Shown here: positions 45,480-56,179 of the stretch, one piece after another
Layout of the letters: every line of letters starts with the position of its first letter
Position numbering within the stretch: position 1 is the stretch's first letter
Origin: Druceiella hillmani
Lineage: Eukaryota > Arthropoda > Insecta > Lepidoptera > Hepialidae
Length of the DNA: 64,000 bases
Direction of reading: 5' to 3'
Assembly: GCA_039881145.1 (NCBI GenBank)
Contig: JAYKKI010000095.1
Coordinates: forward strand, 6,996,501 to 7,060,500
The notes under the pieces: generated by a model
Databases searched by the model: none
Told to the model about the DNA's origin: nothing
The model's input: only the letters and a program-made list of their open reading frames with translations
Position numbers and translations under genes: made by a program

Positions 45480-46380
45480 TTTCATAAAATGTATTTTGCA
45501 TTTGCAGAAACGCCTATAAAATTCGTAGAATATAAATTCGTAAAATTCGAGAATTGAAGGACGGTCGAATCCTTCATGGATTCGAAATAATAATTTCGTT
45601 ACCAAATAATAATTTCGAAAAATATTTTCGATTGTCTAAAGAAATAACAAAATTTCTAATCGGCAATTTGAGACCGACGATAAAAGTGACACGCTAAATT
45701 AAATAACACCTAAATTAAATAACCTACAAAAATACATCACCTGTCATCCTTACATAAAGAACCGAACTGTTATCATCAACGAAATAGCTCCGTCTCTGTC
45801 TTTTCTGCTCCGTCTTTTCCTTTCTTCACAAAATGCTATACTTTCCTCTCGAGCCAATGAGAAATAGCATTAGCGTATGAAAAGAATAGCATTAACGATA
45901 TATAAAAGTAAGAAAAACGCGAGTGCTTGTACAACATACCCATTTTTAAGAAAACATTAAGTCAACTGTTATCGTTATGCATTAGCTAACGTATAGGTTA
46001 AGTAAATGACATAACATAAGGCTAAGAAGAGATTGGACAACTTCTATACGCTCCGTGCAAAAAACGGGCTGAAATCATCTCACACTATAAAAAATTGAAT
46101 GCAGTTGACGCTGTCTTATGTTTTTGAGTGTACTTTCTTTATTACACCAAAGCAGAACAAAACTGAAATCAGCTTGCTGATCGTTGTAGATTGTCGGTCA
46201 CGGGTGTTCAATCTATTTTGTACTTATCTATAACTAGGAAGAGCTGAAAAGTAGAACAAAGACACAAAAATTGATGTACAGCATGATGCAATGTCGCTTT
46301 CTCACACGCAAGGCCAAGTCAATTAGCGCCAGGAGTACAGTTATACTGCAAGGTTACTGACAACGTGCCAACATTCAAAA
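45480..46380. other. AT-rich non-coding stretch
   Basis: I see no gene or named repeat here. Confidence 0.5.
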
Positions 46381-46384
46381 TGCG

Positions 46385-47215
46385 TCTAGCTCAGGTTTTT
46401 CAGGTAGCTTTGGTACCTCGTTTGAAGTAAAATAACATTATTTATCATAAGTTATGACTAATATAAACGTTCTAAAGTCATAAATATATACTAATGTAAT
46501 TAAGTCATCATCATCATCAAAAGGACAACAGCCCTCTGCAGGCCAAAGCTGACACACTGATCCTCCTCCACTCGCTGACTCACTGGTCTTCCGCCGGTTG
46601 ATTCCCATTAGTTGGAGGTACTTTTCAATGTTATCTAACCACCGTGTTGGTGGTCGTCCTTTTCGCCTAGTCCCCTCAATCTTCGAAAAAGTCACTTTTT
46701 GGCAGGAAAAATATCATCATATCTGTAAAGATGGCCATGCTTTTATGGTTCTCACAATATCGGTTCCGCCGTATTTATCATAGTTTCTGTAAATTTCATA
46801 TTTGGCCACATGTTGTCTACTAGTACGTGTGCAAAAATCCTTCTTAAAATTTTTCTTTCGAAATTGAGTAGTTTTTTTCCTCTACTTTATTTATTTTGCA
46901 TATTTCTCAGTATATTTCTAAAGATATACCGCCTAAGATTGCGAAAAAAATATTGAGACCTTTATGAAAGGCCCTTTAAAACGAAATCCAAACTACATAT
47001 GAAATTTAAAAAAATCTTACTACCTAAATGTTTTTACTATTGCTACAGAAATAAATGCGGGTTAATATATATATATATATATATATATATGTCAAATTTC
47101 AAGTCAGTACATCAAGTTGTTTCTGAGAAAGACTACTGTTACAGACGAACATGCGAGTGATTTTATAAGGATTTTGTTTTTTTCTTTTGAGGTACGTAAC
47201 CCTAGTTATAGCTTA
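46385..47215 (+). repeat. interspersed repeat copy split by a LINE fragment
   Basis: The left part (46385-46499: TTGGTACCTCGTTTGAAGTA, ATTTATCATAAGTT) and right part (46863-47215: ATTTCTCAGTATATTTCTAA, TTGAGACCTTTATGA, ATGTCAAATTTCAAG, end GAGGTACGTAACCCTAG) follow the order of the copy at 53093-53725. The non-LTR fragment at 46500-46862 sits between them. A (TA)n run (47064-47091) lies in the right part, at a different place from the run in the 53093 copy. Confidence 0.7.
46500..46862 (-). pseudogene. 3' end of a non-LTR retrotransposon, 5'-truncated
   Basis: The - strand opens at ERKILRRIF, continues EIYRNYDKYGGTDIVRTIKA, then RRKGRPPTRWLDNIEKYLQL, and ends in a (GAT)n tail (46506-46520 on +, TCATCATCATCATC). 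The ERKILRKIF and RGRPxTRW motifs match the remnant at 38105-39612, so both are of one family. The insertion is very short, as usual for aborted reverse transcription. Confidence 0.85.
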
Positions 47216-47389
47216 ATTAGGTTATTAATATTAACTGGTAATTATTTAACTTTATTTCTTTCAGGTCATTTAGAACCCTAATTAATGTTTTAGCCTATTT
47301 TCAAAACTAGTCGCATATGAAACACCTAAGTCTCATCGTCTCCTCGTTAGATTCCCATCCCAGTTTAAACTATATATTATCACTTTGCA

Positions 47390-47762
47390 AGGACCGCTAC
47401 ATTCATGAGTCTTATAATAACCTCCGGTATTATATCCACGCATTAACTAGGTACTACTAGTTACAACTAAGTTATGGTGAAAATTGCAAATGTGTACAAC
47501 TAGACAATCATACAACTTAAGTACGCTGCACTTATGAGCCTCATAAAAACGTCCGTTGTTAAATCCACGCACCGCCTAATTACAATTAAATTATGGTGAA
47601 AATTTCAGATGTGTCCAACTAGACAATCATACAACTTAAGTACGCTACACTTATGAGTGTAATAATGACCTCCGGTATTAAATCCATGCATTATCTAATT
47701 ACAACTAAGTTATGGAGAAAATTGCAGATATGTCCAACTAGACAATCGTGCAACTTAAGTAA
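47390..47762 (+). repeat. three tandem units of about 120 bp
   Basis: Units share CAATCATACAACTTAAGTAC, GCTACACTTATGAGT, CCTCCGGTATTAAATCCA and AACTAAGTTATGG(T/A)GAAAAT. Starts are near 47396, 47523 and 47643. The first unit has a small insertion. Confidence 0.85.
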
Positions 47763-47944
47763 AAAATGTAAACTGACTCACCACGCGCCAAATCAATATC
47801 ATGAAAACGATAGAAGCATTTAATAATTTCATTGTCATTAGCAATCAAACACTCATTGCGCAATAAGTAAATACGATATAAAACTATTAGACATCACGGA
47901 CCTTAAAAGCTTCTCTACACAACGCTACATACCACCGTCAACGA

Positions 47945-48000
47945 TTAGGGTGTGCGTGCGAGCGTGCGTGCGTGGGTGTGACTGTGTGTATACTGTGTAT
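47945..48000. repeat. GTGCGTGCG / GTGT simple repeat
   Basis: GGGTGTGCGTGCGAGCGTGC followed by GTGCGTGGGTGTG and TGTGTATACTGTGTATA, an irregular GTGC/GT repeat. Confidence 0.75.
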
Positions 48001-48109
48001 ATACAAGAGCACCTGCACACTCAATATCACCATATGAGAACACGTTTTCACTCATATGTGACATATGAGTGCGCGTGTCCATGTGCATGTAAAATTCTAA
48101 ATTGAGTGT

Positions 48110-49045
48110 ACTGAATATATAATATTGACATACAGATGTAATAAAATGTGTAAATTATTCATAAAATTGATTCGGTGTATCAAACTGGATAGAAAATGTC
48201 AAGGAAAATTCTCAACCGCTGCTGAAAAAAATCACTGTCAAAATTTCGATTTTAACGAAAACAAATTTAAATTCTTTTTAAAAAGATACGCTTCAAATAT
48301 ATTGTTCATTTTGATGCCCAAGACCACCAATTTGAATAATAGACACGTCCTTCATTACAATCTGTATACACAAAACAGGTGCAATAAAAACGTTCTATTA
48401 CTAATGCAGGTTGTTTTACGCATCACACTGGATAGAAATATCAAGGAATTTTAAGAAAATTCTCAATTGTTTCTGAAAAGTTTCGATTCCAACAAAAGAT
48501 TATTTTCTTTTACAGAGACACTTCGAATATACTCTTTGATACACAATCTTATCTATAATTATTGATCTATATGAGTAACCGACACGTCCTTTATTACAAG
48601 ATATATATATACAAAATACACGATGTGATAAAAACGTTTCTACTCATCCTGGTTATTTTACGCATCAAACTGAATTGAAAGGTCAAGGAAATTTATGAAA
48701 ATTCTCAACCGTTTCTGAAAAGTTTTGATTCCAACAAAAAATTTATCTCTTTTTACAGAATAATACACTTCGAATATACTCTTTGATACACAATTGTATC
48801 TATAAGTATTGATCGATATGATTAATAGACACGTCCTTCATTACAACCTGTATACATAAATACACGATGAATAAAAACATTTATATTACTCATACAGGTT
48901 ATTTTACGCATCAAACTGAATAGAAATGTCAAGGAAATTAATGAAAATCCTCAACCGTTTCTGAAAAGTTTTGATTCCAACAAACATTTTATCTTTTTTT
49001 ACAGAGAAACACACTTCGAATGTACTTTTTGATACAAAAACGATG
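48110..49045 (+). repeat. about four tandem units of roughly 245 bp
   Basis: Units share CACGTCCTTCATTACAA, ACGCATCAAACTG(A/G)ATAGAA, TGTCAAGGAAA, AATTCTCAACCGTTTCTGAA, TTTTGATTCCAACAAA and CACTTCGAATATACTCTTTG. Complete unit starts are near 48350, 48592 and 48836, with a more diverged unit before them. The frames 48125-48454 and 48904-49200 are products of the repeat and not genes. Confidence 0.87.
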
Positions 49046-49049
49046 TGTA

Positions 49050-49960
49050 ACGTATGTAAACTTGTTATCTCGTTTAATTGAAACGTAGTCTTAATATTTT
49101 CCATATTTTCCACTAGTTGACGGTATTTTTGTTTTAGTAAATGTTTTACTTGACTAATGAAATTATATTTACGTTTTCGTAATTGCATTGTCATCACCAT
49201 CTGACACTATCTATCGGAGAGAATTGCCAATCAGAATTTAAAAAAACCAAATAGGAGTAGAACTGTTACGAATGGTCCCGTACATATTTAGGCACTCATA
49301 AACATTTAAATTAACATAGTATTTCTATTAAACTATTTCTAATATGATATTAAATTTTCACAATGTAATAATATGGCCTACTACATTTTTTACAGTCATG
49401 AAATAATGGCGCATATTTATTAATAGTATTTGTCATGCGAATATATAAATGTATTGCTTAGTGTATCTTTCGCAGACATAATAAATATACATGGAGTTTC
49501 CATGAACTTTTGGATGGACGTATGCAGTTAAGGACGTATGGAATTTCCATGAACTTTTTTCCAGCTACAGCTCATAGGTCGGTCGACTATTACTTGTAAA
49601 TTATTAAAGCCTATTTAGCTGTCATAATTTTCATTTTATATTTCCAGCGGTTTAGCTAGTTTTCAATAATAATGATATTATATTGAATGTATATTATTTT
49701 TTGTTTTAATGCTATGATATGAGAATTCAAAAACTTAGATGGAGTAAAAATAGATTATCACATCAAGCAGTGAAATCAAAGAAATTGTACCGTTATTTCG
49801 TGATCAGCAGAAAGGCTCAAACGTCGGAAAAGCTTAATAGTACATCTGTAGAAAATCAAAGATGGTTTCTTGACTCTACTAAGGGAATGTAAAGCAAATA
49901 AATATAATTTTAGACTTTAGATTACTTATATTTAAAAAATGCTCTAAAGTATCACGAAGG
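49050..49960. other. AT-rich non-coding stretch
   Basis: At 49500-49560 the phrase TTTCCATGAACTTTT occurs twice. At 49775-49835 a peptide-like patch (KEIVPLFRDQQKGSNVGKA) recalls the start of Tc1-type transposases but is too short to call. Confidence 0.4.
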
Positions 49961-49964
49961 TCTA

Positions 49965-50155
49965 AAATAGTAAGACGAGAAAACTTTAAGTATTTTGAAC
50001 TGTTGTAGAAAGACGAGAAAACTTCAAGTATTTTGTGCTGTTATAGTAAGACGAGAAAATTTAAGTATTTTAGACTGTTGTAGTAAGACGAGAAAACTTT
50101 AAGTATTTGGAACTGCTCTAAAGTAGTAAGATGAGGAAACTAAGTATTTTGGACT
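49965..50155 (+). repeat. tandem repeat of about 52 bp, four units
   Basis: AGTAAGACGAGAAAACTTTA then AGTATTTTGAACTGTTGT repeats with small changes; the last unit has an insertion (CTCTAAAG). Confidence 0.85.
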
Positions 50156-50159
50156 GCCT

Positions 50160-51030
50160 TAGATGACAAACGAAACGGATAAATAAAAAATATTTAGCTT
50201 TCACAATCCACTTGAATATTTCCAAAGAAATATTTCTGTATTGATGGTGGATTGATGATCCAAAGAGAACTGTAAATTTTAGATAAAATAAAATCTGTAG
50301 AGGAAGCAATTGGGAAATTATTTTAATCAATATACGTTTTACTATTATCAATGAAGTAAATTCACACAATATTTTTCTTTGAGAATTACCCCCACATGAA
50401 CTTTGTTTAGGAATAAACCCATGTATTTAAAAGAGCTTAACGTGTTGTTTCGCAATTTAAAAAAATTACAACTTTAAAGTTTAATATTTCATAAAGAGAT
50501 CTTTGTATCGCAAAAGTGTTCATTGCTTATCCACAATATTTTGGAAAGACTTATTTTGGAATACCATGGGGTATGCGAATAAATAAATTACGCACACTTT
50601 ATATGTGAGTGGGGGTACCCTAAACACTTTTAATTGTATATCGTTATTTTGAGGACTTTAAAAATATTTATAACCATGCCTTTCGCAGCTTTAAAGCAGT
50701 AATATCACGTCATCAAAACATCTGTTATATACAGTCGGACAGACAGAGAGATAGACGGGCATGACGAAATTATAAAGCTATTTTGCCTCTATATCTTAAA
50801 AAGTGCCTCAAATAATGTTTTTGTTTATTTATTTATTTCACTCGGGAAAAAAACAAATACAAGTCATGATGATTACAAAAAACAAATACGAATCAAGTAG
50901 TAAAAGTAATTAGTAGTAAGTTTTATACTAAGTAGACCTATATTTAACGTTCCCAAATCTAGGTACTTTTCTATTTTTAGTATTGATATGTATACAAATT
51001 GATTAAAACAATGGTATTGATAATAATATC
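50160..51030. other. non-coding stretch with repeat fragment
   Basis: At 50610-50830, GGTACCCTAAACAC through GTCGGACAGACAGAGAGATA and ACGGGCATGACGAAATTATA looks like a copy of the GGAACCCTAA-type interspersed family. No gene is seen. Confidence 0.4.
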
Positions 51031-51036
51031 AAAAAT

Positions 51037-51325
51037 AATATTGAATATATTTGGCGTTAATTTTGTAGAAATTCATTATTCACAATTAAATAAAACTATG
51101 TGATGTAGTATTATTTCTACTTTCTTTAATTTCTTTAACCACGACCTAGGTTTCGTTGTATTACAACATCTTCAGGTGGGATATTAGCAAAGAAAAGAAA
51201 AGAAAGAAAAAATCTTTGCTAATATCCCACCTGAAGATGTTGTAATACAACGAAACCTAGGTCGTGGTTAAAGAAATTAAAGAAAGTAGAAATAATACTA
51301 CATCACGTAGTTTCATTTAATTGTG
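51037..51325 (-). repeat. foldback element copy 3, best preserved hairpin
   Basis: Bases 51081-51325 form a nearly perfect inverted repeat with arms of about 108 bases (CACAATTAAATAAAACTATG left, CGTAGTTTCATTTAATTGTG right). The loop is an AAGAAAAGAAAAGAAAGAAA run (51192-51211). The outer 44-bp extension (AATATTGAATATATTTGGCG ... TTCATTATT) is on the left here, so this copy is inverted relative to copies 2 and 4. The arms differ at only a few positions. Confidence 0.93.
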
Positions 51326-51389
51326 GATCAAAAATAATAGTGATAGTTTAAAATCGAAAATGGGAAAATATTAAAAATAATTACATCAA

Positions 51390-52290
51390 AAATATAATAA
51401 CATAAATAATCATAAGAGGTTGAGCCTTAAACAATATTGTAGAAATGGATAGCTTATATTGGGATGACGACCTTGTTGACTTGAAAATGCCAACAGAACG
51501 GAACAGTTTGTCGCAATCATCGCAGTCTGCGTGGTACTGCCTTACTGTGTAGGAAGATGTTCGTCTTGTGAGTGCAGAGCTACGATTTGATTTTCCTGGC
51601 ATATTAAATTTAAATTTTCTCACAATATCTGAACAATCGTATCGATAAAGACAGATATTGCACAGCACTATTGCTCACAATTCAACGCGCCTGCGTTGAA
51701 TTGTGCTGTATTTAAATAGCAAAATTACCTCAGCAAAGTCACTTTTTAACGTGTTAAAGCGGTATTGCAATATGCGTATATACCGCCTTTGTACTCGCTC
51801 AATCAGACCAGAATGGGTAGCATAGAAAGGATACCAGATTTCAACAGCATACTCAAGTTAAGATCGAACAAGAGCCATGGATATATAAGGGATGCAATAC
51901 GTTCTCATCTCCCTGAAGAATTTGACAGTTCTCAACACGAAACTCGGTAATGCATAGGCCCGTGTGGTAATTTGCCCCACGTGAGAGTATCAATGCATAA
52001 TTTGGAATTATAAAATAACTAGAAGACCACATTCATGAACAAACTCCGATGAAATACCACCAATATTATAGAGATGGTAATGAATCATCTTTTTTAGAGA
52101 AATAAATCGATTTGCACTTATCGTAACTTAAGCGTACATTGTTGATACGCATATCGAGTTTATTCCGATCTTCCTGTAAGTAAATCTAATCGGCATTATC
52201 TTTTATTTTTGAGAACAGAACTTGCTACAAGCTGAAGCCGTTACTAATGTTATTTATAAAAATGACAAATTAAAAATGGCCAAGAGTCTT
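51390..52290 (-). pseudogene. jockey-like non-LTR retrotransposon ORF2, C-terminal part
   Basis: Reading the - strand from 52270: FINNISNGFS, then YLQEDRNKLDMRINNVRLSY DKCKSIYFS (the region after the catalytic YxDD in jockey-type RT). Next come ALVRS-stop-LEYAVEIWYPFY and LIERVQRRYIRILQYRF, then the C-terminal NICLYRYDCSDIVRKFKFNM and a Cys-rich tail to 51381. Several stops and frameshifts are present. It is 5'-truncated and dead. It lies 64 bp from foldback copy 3. Confidence 0.85.
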
Positions 52291-52299
52291 GAGATTCAG

Positions 52300-53090
52300 T
52301 CAATCGATTTGAAAAGATATTGTGAATATACGAGGAGATTGATTAATGTTGATCGATTCTGAACAACTCCATGCTATTTCTCTATAATATACTGTTGCAA
52401 AACCGAGTATATACAACCATGAACTTTATCGAGAAATTTTAGTATTACTGACAAAAGCAATATTGCTGAGTAGCTTTCTACAAATTGCTAAAAACATATT
52501 TTTATGTACTAAATGTATTATACTTTTTATGTAAAATAATAATATTTTTATGTACTATACTTTTTATGTAAAATATTTTTATGTGTAGAGATTGAATAAT
52601 CGTTTTCTCTTTTTAATTTAATAGAAATCTATATAATTCAGGTCAATAATGCAATACAATTTATAATTCGCTCATTAAATACATATTCATGATAATATTT
52701 GATAACTTCGAATATAGTTTTTGTACTAAAACGCGTTCAATATGCATGAGATGTAGCGTTTGCTAATGAACAAGTTAATACGTAAATTGTTTTAATCGAA
52801 CGCCTTCTTATCGAAGTCATTACCCTGTTTGTCAATTTGCTGTGTTATCTAACCACTTATCTATTAATGTTTATTCATTTATAAAGTAGTTTGTTTTGTA
52901 AACTGACTTATAATGTATTCAAATAAAACTTCTCAAAAAATATTAAAACACCGCTTCAAAATGTTGGAAAGACTAAATTCACTGACAAAAGACAAAATTT
53001 AAATGAAACAACAATTACGCTAACAGAATATGCATACGGAGAAAATAAAGAATGAAGAGAATAGTTTTTGTGACTGTACTAAAAAAACAT
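52300..53090. other. AT-rich non-coding stretch
   Basis: A short repeat of TATTTTTATGTACTA and ACTTTTTATGTAAAAT occurs at 52498-52585. No gene is seen. Confidence 0.5.
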
Positions 53091-53092
53091 AC

Positions 53093-53288
53093 AAAAAACC
53101 GGTCAATTGCGAGTCTGGCTCACGCACCGAGTGTTCTGTACCTCGTTTGAAGTTAAATTACTGTATTTATCATAAGTTGCTGCTTTTGAACTTCGTAGTG
53201 CAATAAATAGTTAATAATATAATTAGATAGGGGAACCATATATATTATAGTGAACATCTCAAAAATTATGACATCTAGAATTGATTTT

Positions 53289-53349
<61 letters not shown>

Positions 53350-53725
53350 CCTATTTTTTTATAATTTTAGGTTCAGTAGTTTCAGAAATAAGAGAAAGGG
53401 AACATATTCTTTGTATATCGTTCAATATTTCTCTGAAGATATACTACGCAAAGTTATGAGTAAAATATTTCCGAGACCCTTATAACTAGCCTTTCGAAAC
53501 GATACTCGAAATTTTTAAAAATTAATTTAACTCCTTAAAATTTATTTATAAATATCTCTGAATGTTAGCTAAATGCAAAATATGTGCGGATTAATGTTTA
53601 TTATAACGCTAAATTTCAAGTTTCTGCGTTAAGCAATTTCTGAAAAAAGACGGATTGGACCCAAGGATTCGCGGTTACGTGATTATCTTATAAGGGTTCT
53701 TTCTTTGTCCTAGATACTGAACCCT
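53093..53725 (+). repeat. nearly complete interspersed repeat, ACCGGTCAATTGCGAGTC to CTGAACCCTGAAAA
   Basis: The start AAAACCGGTCAATTGCGAGT + CTGGCTCACGCACCGAGTGTTC and the end ATCTTATAAGGGTTCTTTCT...ACTGAACCCTGAAAA match a repeat type widespread in arthropods. It contains a (TA)n run (53291-53346). It is the best copy in the window and serves as reference for 1330, 6225, 35690 and 46385. No coding capacity is seen. Confidence 0.75.
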
Positions 53726-53923
53726 GAAAACATTGTCGGTAACCAATATAAGTACTAACGCGATACTATGAGTTATCAGCATAGACGCTGAAAATAGGCC
53801 GTCGGTTACAATCATTCAAGTACTAGTTACATCAAGTACTGTTACCTGATATACTTCATAGTCCACAACGTTTTAACAATGGATTCCAACTCTACTCTAC
53901 AAGGACAAGTTAGAGACAAAATA

Positions 53924-54616
53924 TTAGGTTATTCCATTCAAACTTGCGCCTATGTGTTTTTCAATTATATTCTCAAATGTTATTAAAATTTTCGTCCCGC
54001 GTAGAGTGTGCGTGTTGCCTAATTAGGGGTAGGCTTCGAGAAACGGAAATATAGCACTCCTTGATAATCCTTTCCGTGGGAACATGGTGTGTCCACTTCC
54101 TCAGCGCCTTATGCATATTCAAATTTTTATCAATATTTGATGCACACTTCTTTCTGGGATATGAAGTTCACGGGAAATATCGACCACAGTCAAATCTCTC
54201 CTTTCATGTAACTTATCTTACAGCGGTAACACGCTCTTCTTGTTCAGGAGCCAAGTGGTGAGACCCTCCTCGACCCTCTTCTGTAGAAACTCTGCCCTCG
54301 TGAAAACCTTTCATCCAAAATTTTATTGTCCTCAAAGAATACGCGGAACCGCTTAAGGATTTTACAAGATCTTTATGAATATCATTTACACTTTTGTCTT
54401 AAAGAACATCAAATTTAATAAAATTGCGGTGGTCAAACTCACTAAGCGAATGAATTCATTCATTTCGATCCATTTAACAGATATGTAAAATATGTGTTGA
54501 CAGATAGACGCACTAAATTTCACTAAAGAATTACCAAATATAATCATCAATATTTCGCGCAACCTGTCAAAACAGGAACCGAACATTTACACGTATGCTT
54601 GAATGAAATGACCTAA
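53924..54616 (-). mobile_element. internally deleted mariner-type element with TIRs and TA duplication
   Basis: The left TTAGGTTATTCCATTCAAAC and the inverse of the right TTAGGTCATTTCATTCAAGC are terminal inverted repeats. TA flanks both ends (53922-53923, 54617-54618). The 693-bp element carries only the N-terminal third of a transposase. Its TIRs and protein differ from the other mariners in the window. Confidence 0.9.
54070..54461 (-). pseudogene. mariner transposase N-terminal part
   Basis: From an ATG at about 54459 the - strand, with frameshifts, reads NFIKFDVL, DKSVNDIHKDLVKSLSGSAY, TIKFWMKGFHEGRVSTEEGR, LAPEQEERVTAVR, then DLTVVDISRELHIPERSVHQ and finally LNMHKALRKWTHHVP. This is the paired helix-turn-helix region plus the linker. 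It includes stops, and the DDD domain is absent. Confidence 0.85.
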
Positions 54617-54619
54617 TAT

Positions 54620-55025
54620 TTTAATTCCATCTTCGTTTCCTACTTAGAGACTGGTTTGACGAATCGGTCAATAGTTTTTTTTTTCTATAGTCGAAATAAC
54701 AATATTCTGTTATAATACTGATGAACTTAACGTAATATCTTTTTAAGCTGCACATTTAGCATATCAGAGAGAAGGAAGAAATATTTTTAAAGTCCAATTA
54801 ATGCATTTAAGATTTATATTCGAAAACAACAAGTATTTTGAAGTAATTAAAAGTTTATTTTCCCCCGAAAGAAAGTCGGGCAAAGCAGACTACGCGTGGA
54901 CATGAGCGCCTCGATTAAGCCACTCTGCGTAGAACCAGATAATTATCAGAAACAAGTTCACAGTATAAAATATCAATGTTTATGCTTATTGACAGTATTT
55001 AGTGTGATAGTCGTATATCTGATTC
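54620..55025. other. AT-rich non-coding stretch
   Basis: I see nothing I can support here. Confidence 0.5.
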
Positions 55026-55029
55026 ATCT

Positions 55030-56115
55030 TAGTACTTAAATAACCGTTCGTTTGAAGATTCTTTTCCGTATTAAACCTACTTATATTTTCAAAAACTACT
55101 TATAATATTTAAAATTTAATTCGGACCGACAGTTGATATTCATAACGATAAAGTGTACTTGAAGTGACCTCTTATTAGCCTCCTTGATACGCAAGTAACC
55201 GTTCGTTTGAAGATTCTTTTCCGTATTAAACCTACTTATATTTTCAAAAACTACTTATAACATTTAATATTTAAATCAGACCGACAGTTGATATTCATAA
55301 AGATAAAGTGTACTTGAAGTAACCTCTTATTAGCCTCCTTGATACGCAAGTAACCGTTCGTTTGAAGATTCTTTTCCGTATTAAACCTACTTATATTTTC
55401 AAAAACTACTTATAATATTTAATATTTAAATCAGACCGACAGTTGATATTCATAAAGATAAAGTGATTAGTCTCCTCTGTACGTGAAGGGACCTCTTATT
55501 AAACTTCTTAGTACTTAAATAACAGATCGTTAAAGGTTTCTTTTGTTTACGAAACACTATTACGAAACACTAGTACTGACAAAGTTTCATGTATATATCA
55601 TACTAACAATTGATTTTAAAAAGATAAAGTCAACGTGAATTAGTTTTGTTATTAGTCTCCTCTGTACGTGAAGTGACAACTTATTAGTCTCCTTAATACT
55701 TAAATAAGCGTTCATTTGAGGTGTATTTTTCTTACAAAACCCTATTTACATTTTCAATAGGTACCGGTAATGTTTAATGTATAGACCATACTAACAGTTT
55801 ATATTCATAAAGATAAAGTCAACATGAATTTGCTTTTTATTAGTCTCGTGTGTAGTGACGTAACCTTTTATTAGTGAATTGGTGTCTTATTAGTCTCCTC
55901 TGAAATGACCTCCTTAGTACTTAAATAACCGTTCGTCTGAGAATTCTTTCCGTACGAAACACTATTTATATTTTCAAGCACTACATATATTGTTTAATAT
56001 ATAAATAAGACTAACATTTGCTATTCATGAGGATAAAGTGAATATGTGAACTGCCTTTAATAAAGGGCAGTTCAGGCAGGAGACTAATGTCTCCTATGTA
56101 CGTGAAATGACCTCT
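55030..56115 (+). repeat. tandem array, basic period 155 bp, about 6 units
   Basis: AACCGTTCGTTTGAAGATTC starts units at 55042, 55197 and 55352, exactly 155 bases apart and nearly identical. Three later units (near 55520, 55700 and 55927) are longer and diverged. Units also share GACAGTTGATATTCATAA(A/C)GATAAAGT and CCTCTTATTAGCCTCCTT. A small hairpin GAACTGCC...GGGCAGTTC (56055-56080) sits near its end. The array abuts the exon at 56180 and would lie in that gene's last intron. Confidence 0.9.
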
Positions 56116-56179
56116 TATTAGCCTCCTGTACTTTGTGAATATTGTTCTTATGCATTCATTAAATTCTGCCGACTTTCAG

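Noticed and set aside
48125..48454. 109-codon + strand ORF
   Set aside because: It lies within 245-bp tandem repeats whose other units do not preserve the frame.
49775..49835. Possible Tc1-type transposase start
   Set aside because: Fewer than 20 suggestive residues, no TIR and immediate stops.
53889..53990. Possible start exon from ATGGATTCC (53880 area)
   Set aside because: The frame runs straight into the mariner inverted repeat and stops soon after; no donor with coding support.
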